Shown here: in pieces, positions 43,317 through 52,724 of the stretch
Numbering within the stretch: position 1 is the first letter of the stretch
Layout of the letters: every line of letters starts with the position of its first letter
Source: Butyricicoccus_A sp963601915
GTDB lineage: Bacteria; Bacillota; Clostridia; Oscillospirales; Butyricicoccaceae
Assembly (NCBI GenBank): GCA_963601915.1
Contig: CAVCGL010000008.1
Span: 50,272-114,271 of the forward strand
Reading direction: 5' to 3'
Length of the DNA stretch: 64,000 nt
The notes under the pieces: generated by a model
Database searches by the model: none
What the model was told of the DNA's origin: nothing
Seen by the model: the letters and a program-made list of their open reading frames with translations, nothing else
Program-made: the position numbers and the translations under genes

Positions 43317-46300
43317 ATGAAACTGTTTTGTTTGGTGCACGCGGGTGGATTTGCCATGCGGTACGACGCGATGGCAGACCTCCTGGCGAAACAGTCAAAT
43401 GACGGAATCACCATGATTCCGTTGGAATATGCCGGACGAGGAAAAAAATACGGGCAGCCGTTTTTTTCGACGTTTGACGAGCTGACGCGCAGCATGAGCG
43501 AGGAAATTGCCGGTATGCTCGGCCCGTCGGAACCGTATTGCTTGTTCGGACACAGCATGGGTGCGTATGCGGCGATTGAGACGGCATATCAGATGCAGGC
43601 AGTGCATCACAATGCCCCCGTGATGACGATCCTCTCCGGCGCGGCCTCTCCGTATTTGGCGGCCAAGCAGGAAGTGGGGATGTCGAACGAAGAGATGATC
43701 TCCTACCTGCGTGACATCGGCGGCACGGAGAAAAATGTGCTGAAAAACCGCATTTTTGAGACCGAATTGCTGCCGATCTTGCAGGCGGATTTGAATACGC
43801 TGCGAACCTATCGGTTTGCCCATGAAGGGCAGTCGCTTTCGTCTTATCTCGTGGCGACGTATGGACGAGAGGACCCTGCGTATCAGATCGGACAGGTGGA
43901 GGACTGGAAAACGGCGGTCGGCAAGGACATCGTGATGCAGACCTTCCCGGGCGATCACTTCTATTTTGAAAAGGACATCGAGGGATATACAGACTTTCTG
44001 TGCGAGCAGTACCGCAAGGCGTTGGCGGCGTATGCGGAAAAGGCCGGTGGGTATCCGCTGACGGACATTCAGCGGAGCTATTTGCTCGGACGCAATGCGG
44101 CGTTTTCCTCCGGCGGCGTATCGACGCATGTCTATTTTGAATTTGAAAATCATGTAGACATTCGTCGCTATGAAGCAGCACTCAACAAGGCGATTCGCCG
44201 CCATCCGATGCTGCACACGGCCATTTATCCGGGCGGCTATCAGTGCGAGCTGGACCCGATTCCGACATATCAGATCCCAACATATGATATGTCAGGGGCA
44301 TCGGAACAGGAAAAGAAGGCCCTGATTTTGCAGCGGCGGCAGGAGCTGTCGCATAAAATCTTTGCGGTTGGCGCGTGGCCGATGTTCGCAGTGGAGGCCA
44401 TTCGGCTGTCAGAGACAGAGACCTATCTGTTTTACAGCTTTGACCTGATGATTGCGGACGGCAGCAGCCTGCGTCTGCTGCTGCGCGAATGCATGGAGTA
44501 TTACCGCGATCCGGCGGCGACAGAGGACGCGCTGCCGATGTCGTTTCGTGATTATGTCCTCAAATCCGAGGTCAAAAAGAGCAAAAAGAAGTATACCAGC
44601 GATCGGCAATACTGGGAGCAGCGATTGGAGCGCATGGCGCCGCCGCCGGATCTGTCGTATGCTGCGGCGGACAGCGACAAGCCGCAGTTTGAGCGTCTGA
44701 CATGGAACATGAGCAGGAGCTGCTGGGAGAATTTGCAGGCGCAGTTTGGCAAGCGGCAGATTACGGCATCGAATTTTTTCCTCACGGCCTATGCCGCCGT
44801 GCTGGGGCATTATGCACCGGGAAAAGATTTTTGTTTGAACGTCACGCTGACCAATCGAACCAGCTTTGCCGGAAAGCTGCTGCGGACGCTGGGCGACTTT
44901 ACTTCACTCCTGCTGCTGGAAATTCCGGCAGGAAAGGAAACCGAGAGCTTTTGGGACAAGGCACAACAGGTGCAGGCGCAATTTCTCAAAGACTACCAGC
45001 ATCGCGCCTTTGACGGCGTGCTGGTGGAGCAGGAGATTGGCCGCGTTCGCGGAGAGCAGGCGCTGTATCCGGTTGTGTTTACCAGCATGATTGGGATGCG
45101 GTACACGGAGGATTTCGACCAATATCTCGGCACGGTCAAATACAGCGTCAGCCAGACACCGCAGGTTTATCTGGACTTCCAGCTGATGGAGACAGAGGAC
45201 GGCCTGATGCTGACCTGGGACTATCTGGTACACAAATTTGACCGCAGACAGATTACCGAGATGTTTGCGATGTTCCGCGCGTTGGTGGAGCAGCTCGCAG
45301 AGGGGGAACAGGAAGTCCCGTATCTGCGTCCGGCGAGTGAAGCGCTGATGCAGCAAATCGAGCGCTACAATGCGACGCAGGTAGATCTGCCGGTAAAGCC
45401 GATGCACGTGCTGTTCCAGCAGGCCGCCGCGCGCTTCCCAGACCGCCCGGCGGTGACAGATGAAACCGGAACGCTGACCTATGCGCAGCTGGATCAGCTG
45501 TCGGATGCGCTGGCAGCGGCCTTGCAGCGGGATGGCGTGAAAAAGGGAACGTTGGTTGCGGTGGAAGGCTGGCGCAGAAAGGAAACGATTGTCCAGCTGA
45601 TGGCGGTGCTCAAAGCGGGCGCGGCCTATGTCCCGATTGATCCGTCCTATCCGCAGGAGCGCAAGGACGATATTGTGAGACAGGGAAACATCACCCACTA
45701 TCTGCGCGATTGGAAACCGGCAGAGAGCACAGGTGCACGGGAGCCGGTGGAGCTGGACGGATCGGAGATGGCGTACATCATCTTTACCTCCGGCAGCACA
45801 GGAAATCCGAAGGGCGTCGTCATCACGCATCATGAGGCATCCAATACGCTGTTGAGCATCAACCGGCGGTTTGGTGTCGATGAGACGGACAAGGTGCTCG
45901 GCATCTCCTCGATGTGCTTTGATCTGTCGGTATATGACATCTTTGGCACACTGGCGGCAGGCGCAGAGCTGGTCATGGTGCCGGATCTGCACGACATACT
46001 GCACATGGCACAGCTCGTGCAGGAGCATCGCATCACGCTGTGGAACTCGGTTCCGGCAATTATGCAGCTGCTCATGGATGTCACAGGTGGAAAAAATCTC
46101 ACATCGCTGCGCACGATACTGCTGAGCGGTGACTGGATTTCTCCGACATTGGCGCGAGAGATTCGGAAAACCCTGCCGGATGCGGCGTTGTACAGCCTAG
46201 GCGGTGCGACAGAGGGCGCGATTTGGTCGATTTATTATCCTGTGCACACTGTGGGAGAGCACAGCCGCATTCCCTATGGATACCCGCTCGACAACCAGCA

Positions 46301-47117
46301 GTGCTATGTGCTGGATGCCAACGACCGCATTTGCCCGTGGAACGTCATCGGCGAAATTGTCATTGGCGGCGACGGCGTGGCGGAAGGGTATCTGAACCAG
46401 CCGGAAATCACGGCGCGGCAGTTTGAGCAGCATCCGACGCTCGGACGCATCTACCACACCGGTGATCTCGGACGGTACTGCCCGGAGGGCTGGATTGAAA
46501 TTCTGGGACGCATGGACGGACAGGTCAAGGTCAACGGCTTCCGCATTGAAAAGGGAGAAATTGAAAGCGTTTTGGGACGACTGCCGTTTGTCAAGCAGGC
46601 GGTCGCGGAGCCGGTAGAGCTGCGCGGGCGCAAGCAGCTGGCGGCGTTCGTTGTCGGAGAGCATGAGCTGCGTGAGGATGAGTGGAAGCAGCTGCGGCAG
46701 GAGGCCATGAACCGGCTGACGGCGTATATGGTGCCGATGTTCTATGTGCCGGTGGATGACATTCCGCTGACGGCAAACGGAAAGGTAGACCGAAAACAGC
46801 TTCAAAATCTCTTTTTGGCGTACAATGTGCAGTCCAAAACACAGCCGGAGACCGAGATGCAGAAAACCGTGTTTGCCCTGTTCCAAAAGAATCTCGGCTA
46901 CGATGATTTCGGCATGGATGACAGCTTTTTGCAGATCGGCATGGATTCCGTATCTATTTTGAAAATCACCTCGGATCTGAGCAAAACCTTTGGCATGGAT
47001 GTCAGCTTTGAGCGCGTGATGAACTGCACCAATATCAAGACGCTGGCAGAGATGATCGAGGACATGGGAGGAACTTGCAGTGAAAACCTTTTGGGAACTG
47101 ACGCGAAAGCAGTATGA
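43317..47117 (+). CDS. NRPS with domain order TE-Cy-A(Cys)-PCP
   Basis: This is a 1266-residue protein. Residues 1-235 are a thioesterase (LVHAGGFAMRYDAMA; nucleophile in FGHSMGAYAA). Residues about 240-680 are a heterocyclisation domain: YPLTDIQRSYLLGR and DLMIADGSS, matching D-x4-D-x2-S near 375. Residues about 690-1180 are an adenylation domain (FTSGSTGNPKGVV). Its pocket blocks FDLSVYDIF, LWNSVPAIM, LLSGDWIS and SLGGATEGAIWSI read D-L-Y-N-L-S-L-I-W, the code known for cysteine. Residues about 1185-1255 are a PCP (DDSFLQIGMDSVSIL). It should load Cys, condense it with the upstream acyl group and cyclise it to thiazoline. A thioesterase at the N-terminus is unusual. Confidence 0.9.
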   Translation: MKLFCLVHAGGFAMRYDAMADLLAKQSNDGITMIPLEYAGRGKKYGQPFFSTFDELTRSMSEEIAGMLGPSEPYCLFGHSMGAYAAIETAYQMQAVHHNAPVMTILSGAASPYLAAKQEVGMSNEEMISYLRDIGGTEKNVLKNRIFETELLPILQADLNTLRTYRFAHEGQSLSSYLVATYGREDPAYQIGQVEDWKTAVGKDIVMQTFPGDHFYFEKDIEGYTDFLCEQYRKALAAYAEKAGGYPLTDIQRSYLLGRNAAFSSGGVSTHVYFEFENHVDIRRYEAALNKAIRRHPMLHTAIYPGGYQCELDPIPTYQIPTYDMSGASEQEKKALILQRRQELSHKIFAVGAWPMFAVEAIRLSETETYLFYSFDLMIADGSSLRLLLRECMEYYRDPAATEDALPMSFRDYVLKSEVKKSKKKYTSDRQYWEQRLERMAPPPDLSYAAADSDKPQFERLTWNMSRSCWENLQAQFGKRQITASNFFLTAYAAVLGHYAPGKDFCLNVTLTNRTSFAGKLLRTLGDFTSLLLLEIPAGKETESFWDKAQQVQAQFLKDYQHRAFDGVLVEQEIGRVRGEQALYPVVFTSMIGMRYTEDFDQYLGTVKYSVSQTPQVYLDFQLMETEDGLMLTWDYLVHKFDRRQITEMFAMFRALVEQLAEGEQEVPYLRPASEALMQQIERYNATQVDLPVKPMHVLFQQAAARFPDRPAVTDETGTLTYAQLDQLSDALAAALQRDGVKKGTLVAVEGWRRKETIVQLMAVLKAGAAYVPIDPSYPQERKDDIVRQGNITHYLRDWKPAESTGAREPVELDGSEMAYIIFTSGSTGNPKGVVITHHEASNTLLSINRRFGVDETDKVLGISSMCFDLSVYDIFGTLAAGAELVMVPDLHDILHMAQLVQEHRITLWNSVPAIMQLLMDVTGGKNLTSLRTILLSGDWISPTLAREIRKTLPDAALYSLGGATEGAIWSIYYPVHTVGEHSRIPYGYPLDNQQCYVLDANDRICPWNVIGEIVIGGDGVAEGYLNQPEITARQFEQHPTLGRIYHTGDLGRYCPEGWIEILGRMDGQVKVNGFRIEKGEIESVLGRLPFVKQAVAEPVELRGRKQLAAFVVGEHELREDEWKQLRQEAMNRLTAYMVPMFYVPVDDIPLTANGKVDRKQLQNLFLAYNVQSKTQPETEMQKTVFALFQKNLGYDDFGMDDSFLQIGMDSVSILKITSDLSKTFGMDVSFERVMNCTNIKTLAEMIEDMGGTCSENLLGTDAKAV

Positions 47118-48564
47118 GGACGAGAGCGAACACCCGACGTATCTGGTGCGCGATGCCGTTGGAGATACCTATCTCGCCAAAACCCGACGGGAGATCATCG
47201 AAAAGGCGGTACAGGTTGCGCGATGGCTGGGAAACGACCGCGTCAGGCATGTGGGCGTGTATATAGATCCGTCTACGGACTGGGTTTCCGCGTACTTGGG
47301 AACCGTGATTTCGGGCAATGTGGCGGTTTTGCTGGATAAGCGGCTGCCGCAGGAAACGATTGTCAGCTATGTCCATCGGGCGGATGTCACGTGCGTCGTA
47401 TATGATACCATGCAGGAAACGCTGGCTTCTGCGCTGCGCGCGCAGGGCAGCCAGGTGGTTTCGCTGGCGCGCGCCGTACAGGATCAACCGGCAGACCATG
47501 TGCTGGACTACGACGGCGCGGCACAGCCGGACGCGCTGTGCACAATGGTGTTTACATCGGGCACGACGGGGCAGGCGAAATGCGTCATGCTCAGTCAGAA
47601 CAATATTGTCAGCAATATTCTGGACACGATTGCCATTTGCGACTATACGGCGGATCAGAGCTTTTTGAGTGTTCTGCCGGTGGCGCACGCTTTTGGCATG
47701 ACCCAGTGCACGCTCGCCCCGTTCTTTAACGGCGGGGATATGCTGTTTGCGACCTCGCATTTGGATTTGCTCAAAAACATGCAGCGCTACCAGCCGACCT
47801 TTACGGTATTGATTCCGATGATGCTGGAATTTTTGTATCAGCGGCTGCGCGGGATGCAGAAGCGGTTTCCGCAGCTGTCCAAACGGGAGGCGGCGCAAAA
47901 GCTGTTCGGGCACAACCTGCGATATATCGGCGTTGGCGGTGCGGCGTCCAATGCGGACACGGTGCGCGCCATGCTGGAGTATGGCATTACGGTGCGGCCG
48001 GGATACGGCATGACGGAAAATTCGCCGGTGGCCACCGTGAATTTGCTGCGCGACCCAGAGCAGGCCGCGTCTATCGGTGAGCCGACGCCGCACACACAGG
48101 TGAAGCTGGTGGACGGCGAGATATGGATTCACTCTCCCTCCGTCATGCTCGGTTATTACAAAGATGCGGATGCGACGGCGGAAATGCTTTCCGATCGCTG
48201 GTTAAAAACCGGAGATCTGGGGCGGTTTGATGAAACGGGCGCACTGTATCTGACCGGACGAAAAAAGAATTTGATTGTGCTGAGCAGTGGAGAAAATATC
48301 TCTCCGGAGTATGTCGAGCAGCTGCTCCGGGAAAACGGGAGTGTCCGCGAGGTGTGCGTGTCGGAAAACAATGACCGTCTGATCGCGGAGATTTATCCGA
48401 CGGATGCCGTGCTGGAAAAAGACGCGGCAGGGCGCGAGGCGGCCGTGCTGGAGGCGGTCAATCAGACCAATCAAAGGCTGCCGTTTTATTCCCGCGTTAT
48501 GGACATCACGGTGCGGACGAAGGCGTTCCCCAAGAATATCTATGGTAAAATTGTAAGAGCCTGA
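47080..48564 (+). CDS. Stand-alone adenylate-forming ligase
   Basis: The GTG start at 47080 with GGGAGG 8 nt upstream lies inside the end of the NRPS gene (38-bp overlap). The 494-residue product has FTSGTTGQAKCVMLSQNN near residue 157, GYGMTENSPVATVN, KTGDLGRFDETGALYLTGRKKNLIVLSSGENISPEYVE, and the final Lys in FPKNIYGKIVRA. It resembles acyl-CoA synthetases and aryl/acyl-AMP ligases. The small ACP gene directly downstream is its natural partner. It is the third ligase of the cluster. Its substrate is unknown, and it may supply the extender or a second acyl unit. Confidence 0.87.
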   Translation: MKTFWELTRKQYEDESEHPTYLVRDAVGDTYLAKTRREIIEKAVQVARWLGNDRVRHVGVYIDPSTDWVSAYLGTVISGNVAVLLDKRLPQETIVSYVHRADVTCVVYDTMQETLASALRAQGSQVVSLARAVQDQPADHVLDYDGAAQPDALCTMVFTSGTTGQAKCVMLSQNNIVSNILDTIAICDYTADQSFLSVLPVAHAFGMTQCTLAPFFNGGDMLFATSHLDLLKNMQRYQPTFTVLIPMMLEFLYQRLRGMQKRFPQLSKREAAQKLFGHNLRYIGVGGAASNADTVRAMLEYGITVRPGYGMTENSPVATVNLLRDPEQAASIGEPTPHTQVKLVDGEIWIHSPSVMLGYYKDADATAEMLSDRWLKTGDLGRFDETGALYLTGRKKNLIVLSSGENISPEYVEQLLRENGSVREVCVSENNDRLIAEIYPTDAVLEKDAAGREAAVLEAVNQTNQRLPFYSRVMDITVRTKAFPKNIYGKIVRA

Positions 48565-48587
48565 GGGCTGTTTTAGGAGGCATTGAC

Positions 48588-48869
48588 ATGAGTGATTTGG
48601 AAATCGAAATCAGAGACATTGTGGCGGACATCTTGGATATTGAGGAGCCGGAGGAGCTGGATGCGTCCACCGAGTTCTTCAGCATCGGCGGCAATTCGCT
48701 GACCGCCATGATGGTGGTTGAGGCGATTCAGAACCAATACAGCATCGACTTTGATTTCTCCGGCATGATTCAGCACACCACGATTGGCGATATGAGCAAG
48801 CTGGTTGCGGAAAAGCTGCACGAACAACAGGCAAACGTTGCCGTCGGCACATGCTGCAAGGAGGAATAA
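48588..48869 (+). CDS. Discrete acyl carrier protein
   Basis: This 93-residue protein follows TAGGAGG. It has the ACP fold with phosphopantetheine Ser37 in FFSIGGNSLTAMMVVEAIQ and helix III TTIGDMSKLVAEKL. The EEPEELDASTEFFSIGGNS pattern is close to the carrier domains of NRPS/PKS rather than fatty-acid AcpP (which has DSL). It lies between a ligase and the ABC transporter genes and probably carries the acyl group made by the upstream ligase. Confidence 0.93.
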   Translation: MSDLEIEIRDIVADILDIEEPEELDASTEFFSIGGNSLTAMMVVEAIQNQYSIDFDFSGMIQHTTIGDMSKLVAEKLHEQQANVAVGTCCKEE

Positions 48870-48872
48870 CCG

Positions 48873-50621
48873 GTGAAACAGAAAAAACTGTCCATATATA
48901 CCTTTATCGGGGCGCGAAAGCAGGGATTTATCCTGTCCGTCATTCTGTCGCTGTTGGGCGTTGCCGCGGAGATGGTTCCGTACTTTGTCGGCGTTCGGGT
49001 CATTTGCATGATGTATGAGGGGCAGAGCGATCTGCATGCGTATGTGCTGCCGCTGGGCATTGCCGTCGCGGCGTATATCGCGCGTGCGCTTCTCACGACG
49101 CTCTCGACATGGGCATCGCACAAAGCGACATTTGATGTACTCTACGAGATTCGCTGCGCGCTCATCGAAAAGATGAAGCGGGTGCCGCTGGGATATATTC
49201 AGGAAACCCCGACCGGCACACTAAAAAATACCATTGTGGATAATGTAGACGGCTTGGAGCAGTATCTCGCCCATTATATTCCGGAGCTGACCGCCAATTT
49301 GCTGGTGCCGCTGGTGCTGCTCATTTATTTGTTTATCGTCAGCTGGCAGATGACGCTCGTTATGTTCCTGACGCTTCCGGCGGTTGTGCTGTGCTGTGTC
49401 GGCATGATGCGCGGCTTTGACGAGAAGTGCCGCAAGTTCTATGCGGCAAAAGATGCCGTGAACGATGCGGTCATCGAGTATGTCAATGGCATTGAGGTCA
49501 TCAAGGCGTTCAACCGCTCGGCGGATTCCTATGCCAAGTATTCCAATGCCGTGTACAATAATGCCAAGTTTGGCTATGAGTGGCAGAAGGGCGCACAGGG
49601 ATTTTTGTCCGGTGCCATTTGCATTCTGCACTCTACCATGCTGACCATTCTGCCGATTGGCTATTATTTCTGGCATAAGGACAGCATTTCGGTAGAAGTG
49701 CTGCTGACCTTTATTATTTTGGCGATTGGCCTCATGACACCGATGATTAAAGCGATGTTTATGTTTGAGACCACGACAAAGATGGAGGCAGAGTTCGACA
49801 AAATTGCCGCTGTGCTGGAGGCACCGGAGCTGGTTCGGCCGGAGACAAGTGCACCGCTCACTGGTCATGAGGTCGTGCTGAAAAACGTCAGCTTCCGCTA
49901 TCAGAATGCGGAGGACAGCGCAATGATTCTCAAGGGCATCAATCTGACCATGAAGCCGAACAAGGTCACGGCACTGGTCGGCCCGTCGGGCAGCGGCAAA
50001 TCCACGATTGCGAAATTGATTGCCGGATTCTGGGATGTCAATGCAGGCGAAATCTCCATTGGCGGCGTGCCGCTGCGGCAGCTGTCACAGGAGAACCTCA
50101 ACCAAAGCATTGCCTATGTCTCGCAGGACAGCTTCCTGTTTAATGATACGGTCATGGAAAATATCCGCATTGGCCGAAAGGGTGCGACGGATGAGGATGT
50201 CAAAAACGCGGCGAAGGCGTGCGGCTGCCATGAATTTATTGAACAGCTGGAGCACGGCTATCAGACGATGGTCGGAGACAAGGGCGGCCATCTGTCCGGC
50301 GGTGAGCGGCAGAGAATCACCATTGTGCGCGCCATGCTGAAAAATGCGCCGATTGTCATTTTGGATGAAGCGACATCGTTTACGGATCCGGAAAATGAAG
50401 CGGTATTACAGCGGTCGATTTCTCGTCTGGTTGCGGGCAAGACCTTGATTATCATTGCGCACCGGTTGTCTACCATCGCGGATGCGGATCAGATTGCCTT
50501 GATTCATGACGGACAGGTGGAGGCGTGCGGTACGCATGACCAGCTGTATCAGGAAAGCGCGCTGTATCGGCATATGTGGGATTCCCATGTCGGTGTGCGC
50601 AGCGAGGAGATGGAGGAGTAA
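48873..50621 (+). CDS. ABC transporter half-subunit (TMD-NBD fusion) 1
   Basis: A GTG start lies 3 bp after the ACP stop, with CAAGGAGG upstream. The 582-residue protein has six membrane helices in residues 1-320 and an ATPase domain: GPSGSGKST, LSGGERQRITIVRA, IVILDEATSF and IIIAHRLST. Together with the next gene it forms a heterodimer of type IV (exporter-fold) transporters. Pairs of this kind linked to thiazoline siderophore genes (YbtP/YbtQ, IrtA/IrtB) import the loaded siderophore, while others export the product. The direction cannot be read from the sequence. Confidence 0.92.
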   Translation: MKQKKLSIYTFIGARKQGFILSVILSLLGVAAEMVPYFVGVRVICMMYEGQSDLHAYVLPLGIAVAAYIARALLTTLSTWASHKATFDVLYEIRCALIEKMKRVPLGYIQETPTGTLKNTIVDNVDGLEQYLAHYIPELTANLLVPLVLLIYLFIVSWQMTLVMFLTLPAVVLCCVGMMRGFDEKCRKFYAAKDAVNDAVIEYVNGIEVIKAFNRSADSYAKYSNAVYNNAKFGYEWQKGAQGFLSGAICILHSTMLTILPIGYYFWHKDSISVEVLLTFIILAIGLMTPMIKAMFMFETTTKMEAEFDKIAAVLEAPELVRPETSAPLTGHEVVLKNVSFRYQNAEDSAMILKGINLTMKPNKVTALVGPSGSGKSTIAKLIAGFWDVNAGEISIGGVPLRQLSQENLNQSIAYVSQDSFLFNDTVMENIRIGRKGATDEDVKNAAKACGCHEFIEQLEHGYQTMVGDKGGHLSGGERQRITIVRAMLKNAPIVILDEATSFTDPENEAVLQRSISRLVAGKTLIIIAHRLSTIADADQIALIHDGQVEACGTHDQLYQESALYRHMWDSHVGVRSEEMEE

Positions 50622-50623
50622 CC

Positions 50624-52357
50624 ATGATAGACATTCTGAAAAAGCTATACTGCCTGTCAAAAAAAGAACAGCCGTATATTAGAAAGTCGGTCGTGTACGG
50701 CCTGTTGTATTCCGCCTTTGAGCTGCTTCAGTTTTTGGCGGTATATCTTGTGCTGCGTGCGGTGGCGACAAAATGCGGGGGAAACATCCCGCTGCAGGCG
50801 TTTTGCGTGATGCTGATTAGCATTGCCGGTTGTATTGTGATGCATGCGCAGTCCAACATCAAGCAGATGCGCGCTGGTTTATACATGGCGGCGGACAAGC
50901 GCATAGACATTGGCAACAAGCTGCGCCATGCGGCCATGGGATATTTTAATGACAGCAGCTTGGGCAAGATTACCGCGGCGGTATCCTCGAAGCTGTACAT
51001 GGTAGAAAACACCGTGCCGTCTATTTTGAGCAATGTCTTGCAGGGCATTTTGTACACAGCGGTGCTTCTCGTCGGATTTTTGTGCTTTCAGTGGAAAATC
51101 GGTCTGGTCATGGTGATTTCCGCTGTCCTGTACTGCGTTATCGTGCAAGCCATGTTCCGCGCGACGCAGAGCGAAGCCCCGCGCAAGCAGCAGGCTGTGA
51201 CCAAGCTGATTGAGGGCGTGCTGGAATACATTCAGGGCATTGTCATCATTCGTTCGTTTCAGGACGACAACAACCGCGCCGAAGTGCGCATGAAACAGGT
51301 GCTCCGCGAAAGCCGCGAGGCAGAGACATCGTATGAGAAAAAGGTCATGCCGTACACCATCATTTCGCAGATTATTTTGAAGTGCAGCTCGGTGCTGGCG
51401 ATGTATTTCGCGGTGGTGATGTGCCTGAATGGGCAGATTGCCGTCGAAAAATCCGCCTTGGCGGTCATTTGGCTGTTTGTCATCTTCAATCAGCTCCAGC
51501 TGGCAGGCAGCATGATGGCAATTTTGCAGAATGTGGACACTGCGCTGAATGAAATTGAGGAGAGCGGAAATCCGCCGCAGCTGGAAAACGGCGGCGAGAC
51601 GTTCACCGGGGAAAATTGCGATATTGCCGTGAACGATATTTGTTTTTCCTATGAGAAGAAAAACGTCATTGACCATGTGTCGCTGACCATTCCGCAAAAG
51701 ACCTCAACGGCGATTGTCGGATATTCCGGCAGCGGCAAATCTACGCTGTGCAATTTGATTTGTCGATTCTGGGATGTGGACAGCGGTTCGATTTCCATCG
51801 GCGGCAAGGATATTCGTCGATACAATACCGATCAGATGCTGGAAAACATCAGCGTCGTGTTCCAGAACGTCTATTTGTTCAATGACACGATTGCCAATAA
51901 TATTCGCTTCGGCAAGCCGGACGCAACGGACGAGGAAATGATAGACGCGGCAAAGCGTGCGTGCTGCCATGATTTTATCATGCAGCTGCCAGATCAATAC
52001 AACACGGTCATCGGAGAGAATGGCGCGGCGTTGTCCGGCGGCGAAAAGCAGCGCATTTCCATTGCGCGTGCCATGATTAAGGATGCGCCGATTGTCATCT
52101 TGGATGAAGCGACCTCCAACATTGATCCGGAAAATGAACAGCTGATTCAACATGCGATTGAAGAGCTGACGAGAGACAAGACCATTATCATGATTGCCCA
52201 TCGGCTCAAAACCGTGCGCAATGCAGACCAGATCATTGTGATGAATCAGGGACGCATTGCCCAGCGCGGCACACATGAGCAGCTCATGAAACAGGGCGGC
52301 ATTTATGCCTCGCTCATCAACGTCCGCACAGAGGCGCTGGGGTGGAAGCTGTCCTGA
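50624..52357 (+). CDS. ABC transporter half-subunit (TMD-NBD fusion) 2
   Basis: The start at 50624 (MIDILKKLYCLSK) lies 2 bp after the partner's stop, with GGAGGAG upstream. The 577-residue protein has six membrane helices, then GYSGSGKST, LSGGEKQRISIARA, IVILDEATSNID and IMIAHRLKT. Both half-transporters have canonical ATPase motifs, so there is no sign of a degenerate site. It is the last gene of the cluster, followed by a perfect terminator at 52381. Confidence 0.92.
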   Translation: MIDILKKLYCLSKKEQPYIRKSVVYGLLYSAFELLQFLAVYLVLRAVATKCGGNIPLQAFCVMLISIAGCIVMHAQSNIKQMRAGLYMAADKRIDIGNKLRHAAMGYFNDSSLGKITAAVSSKLYMVENTVPSILSNVLQGILYTAVLLVGFLCFQWKIGLVMVISAVLYCVIVQAMFRATQSEAPRKQQAVTKLIEGVLEYIQGIVIIRSFQDDNNRAEVRMKQVLRESREAETSYEKKVMPYTIISQIILKCSSVLAMYFAVVMCLNGQIAVEKSALAVIWLFVIFNQLQLAGSMMAILQNVDTALNEIEESGNPPQLENGGETFTGENCDIAVNDICFSYEKKNVIDHVSLTIPQKTSTAIVGYSGSGKSTLCNLICRFWDVDSGSISIGGKDIRRYNTDQMLENISVVFQNVYLFNDTIANNIRFGKPDATDEEMIDAAKRACCHDFIMQLPDQYNTVIGENGAALSGGEKQRISIARAMIKDAPIVILDEATSNIDPENEQLIQHAIEELTRDKTIIMIAHRLKTVRNADQIIVMNQGRIAQRGTHEQLMKQGGIYASLINVRTEALGWKLS

Positions 52358-52380
52358 TAGCAGATACATTTATGGAAACG

Positions 52381-52414
52381 AAAAGCTCAGAGGTGGAAGC
52401 CTCTGAGCTTTTGG
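52381..52414 (+). terminator. Terminator of the NRPS/PKS cluster
   Basis: AAAAGCTCAGAGG (52381-52393) pairs with CCTCTGAGCTTTT (52400-52412) around a 6-nt loop. Confidence 0.9.
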
Positions 52415-52423
52415 TCTTTTATC

Positions 52424-52485
52424 TTGATCTTGCGTCTATCGTGTGGTACTATTATTTTGGCACTGCCGTGTGCGGTAGGCGGTTT
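52424..52485 (+). promoter_or_regulatory. Promoter and repeat-bearing leader of the small toxin gene
   Basis: TTGATC (52424-52429), 17 bp and TACTAT (52447-52452) form the promoter. The predicted RNA would begin near GGCACTGCC (52459-52467) and GGTAGGCGGTTT (52474-52485). Inverted copies of both lie at 52697-52717. Confidence 0.6.
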
Positions 52486-52545
52486 GACCCTCTGACAGAG
52501 GGTAACTTCTTTTGCCCTCTGATCTGATGAGAGGAGGGCTGACAT

Positions 52546-52635
52546 ATGGTAACTCATGCAGAATTGTATCAGTATACATTGGTCATTGTCGCTATTATCA
52601 GTCTTATCGTTTCGATATACAAGAATAGCAAATAA
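52546..52635 (+). CDS. Small hydrophobic peptide, putative type I (holin-like) toxin
   Basis: This 29-residue peptide starts after a strong GAGGAGG site. The sequence (MVTHAELYQYTLVIVAIISL...) is one membrane helix with a short acidic N-terminus and a Lys-rich end (IYKNSK). Its size and pattern match the putative holin-like toxins of Firmicutes type I systems. A convergent antisense RNA with a consensus promoter overlaps its 3' end. It sits just after the biosynthetic cluster and may stabilise the element. Confidence 0.75.
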   Translation: MVTHAELYQYTLVIVAIISLIVSIYKNSK

Positions 52636-52724
52636 AAAAGAAGTAACCGCCCGTTTCCCAGACTTGCGGTTACTTCTTTAATCTAAGCCGAGGGATAAAC
52701 CGCCTACCGGCAGTGCCCTTTTCT
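52636..52724 (-). ncRNA. Candidate antisense antitoxin RNA
   Basis: A consensus promoter on the minus strand, TTGACA (complement of 52754-52759), 17 bp and TATAAT (52731-52736), would start an RNA near 52724. It would end at the AAGAAGTAACCGC/GCGGTTACTTCTT stem (52638-52679), whose T-run lies next to the toxin stop. The arm AAAGAAGTAACC can pair, with one mismatch, with the toxin leader GGTAACTTCTTT near 52501-52512. This convergent layout is that of par/Fst- and TxpA-type systems. Confidence 0.65.
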
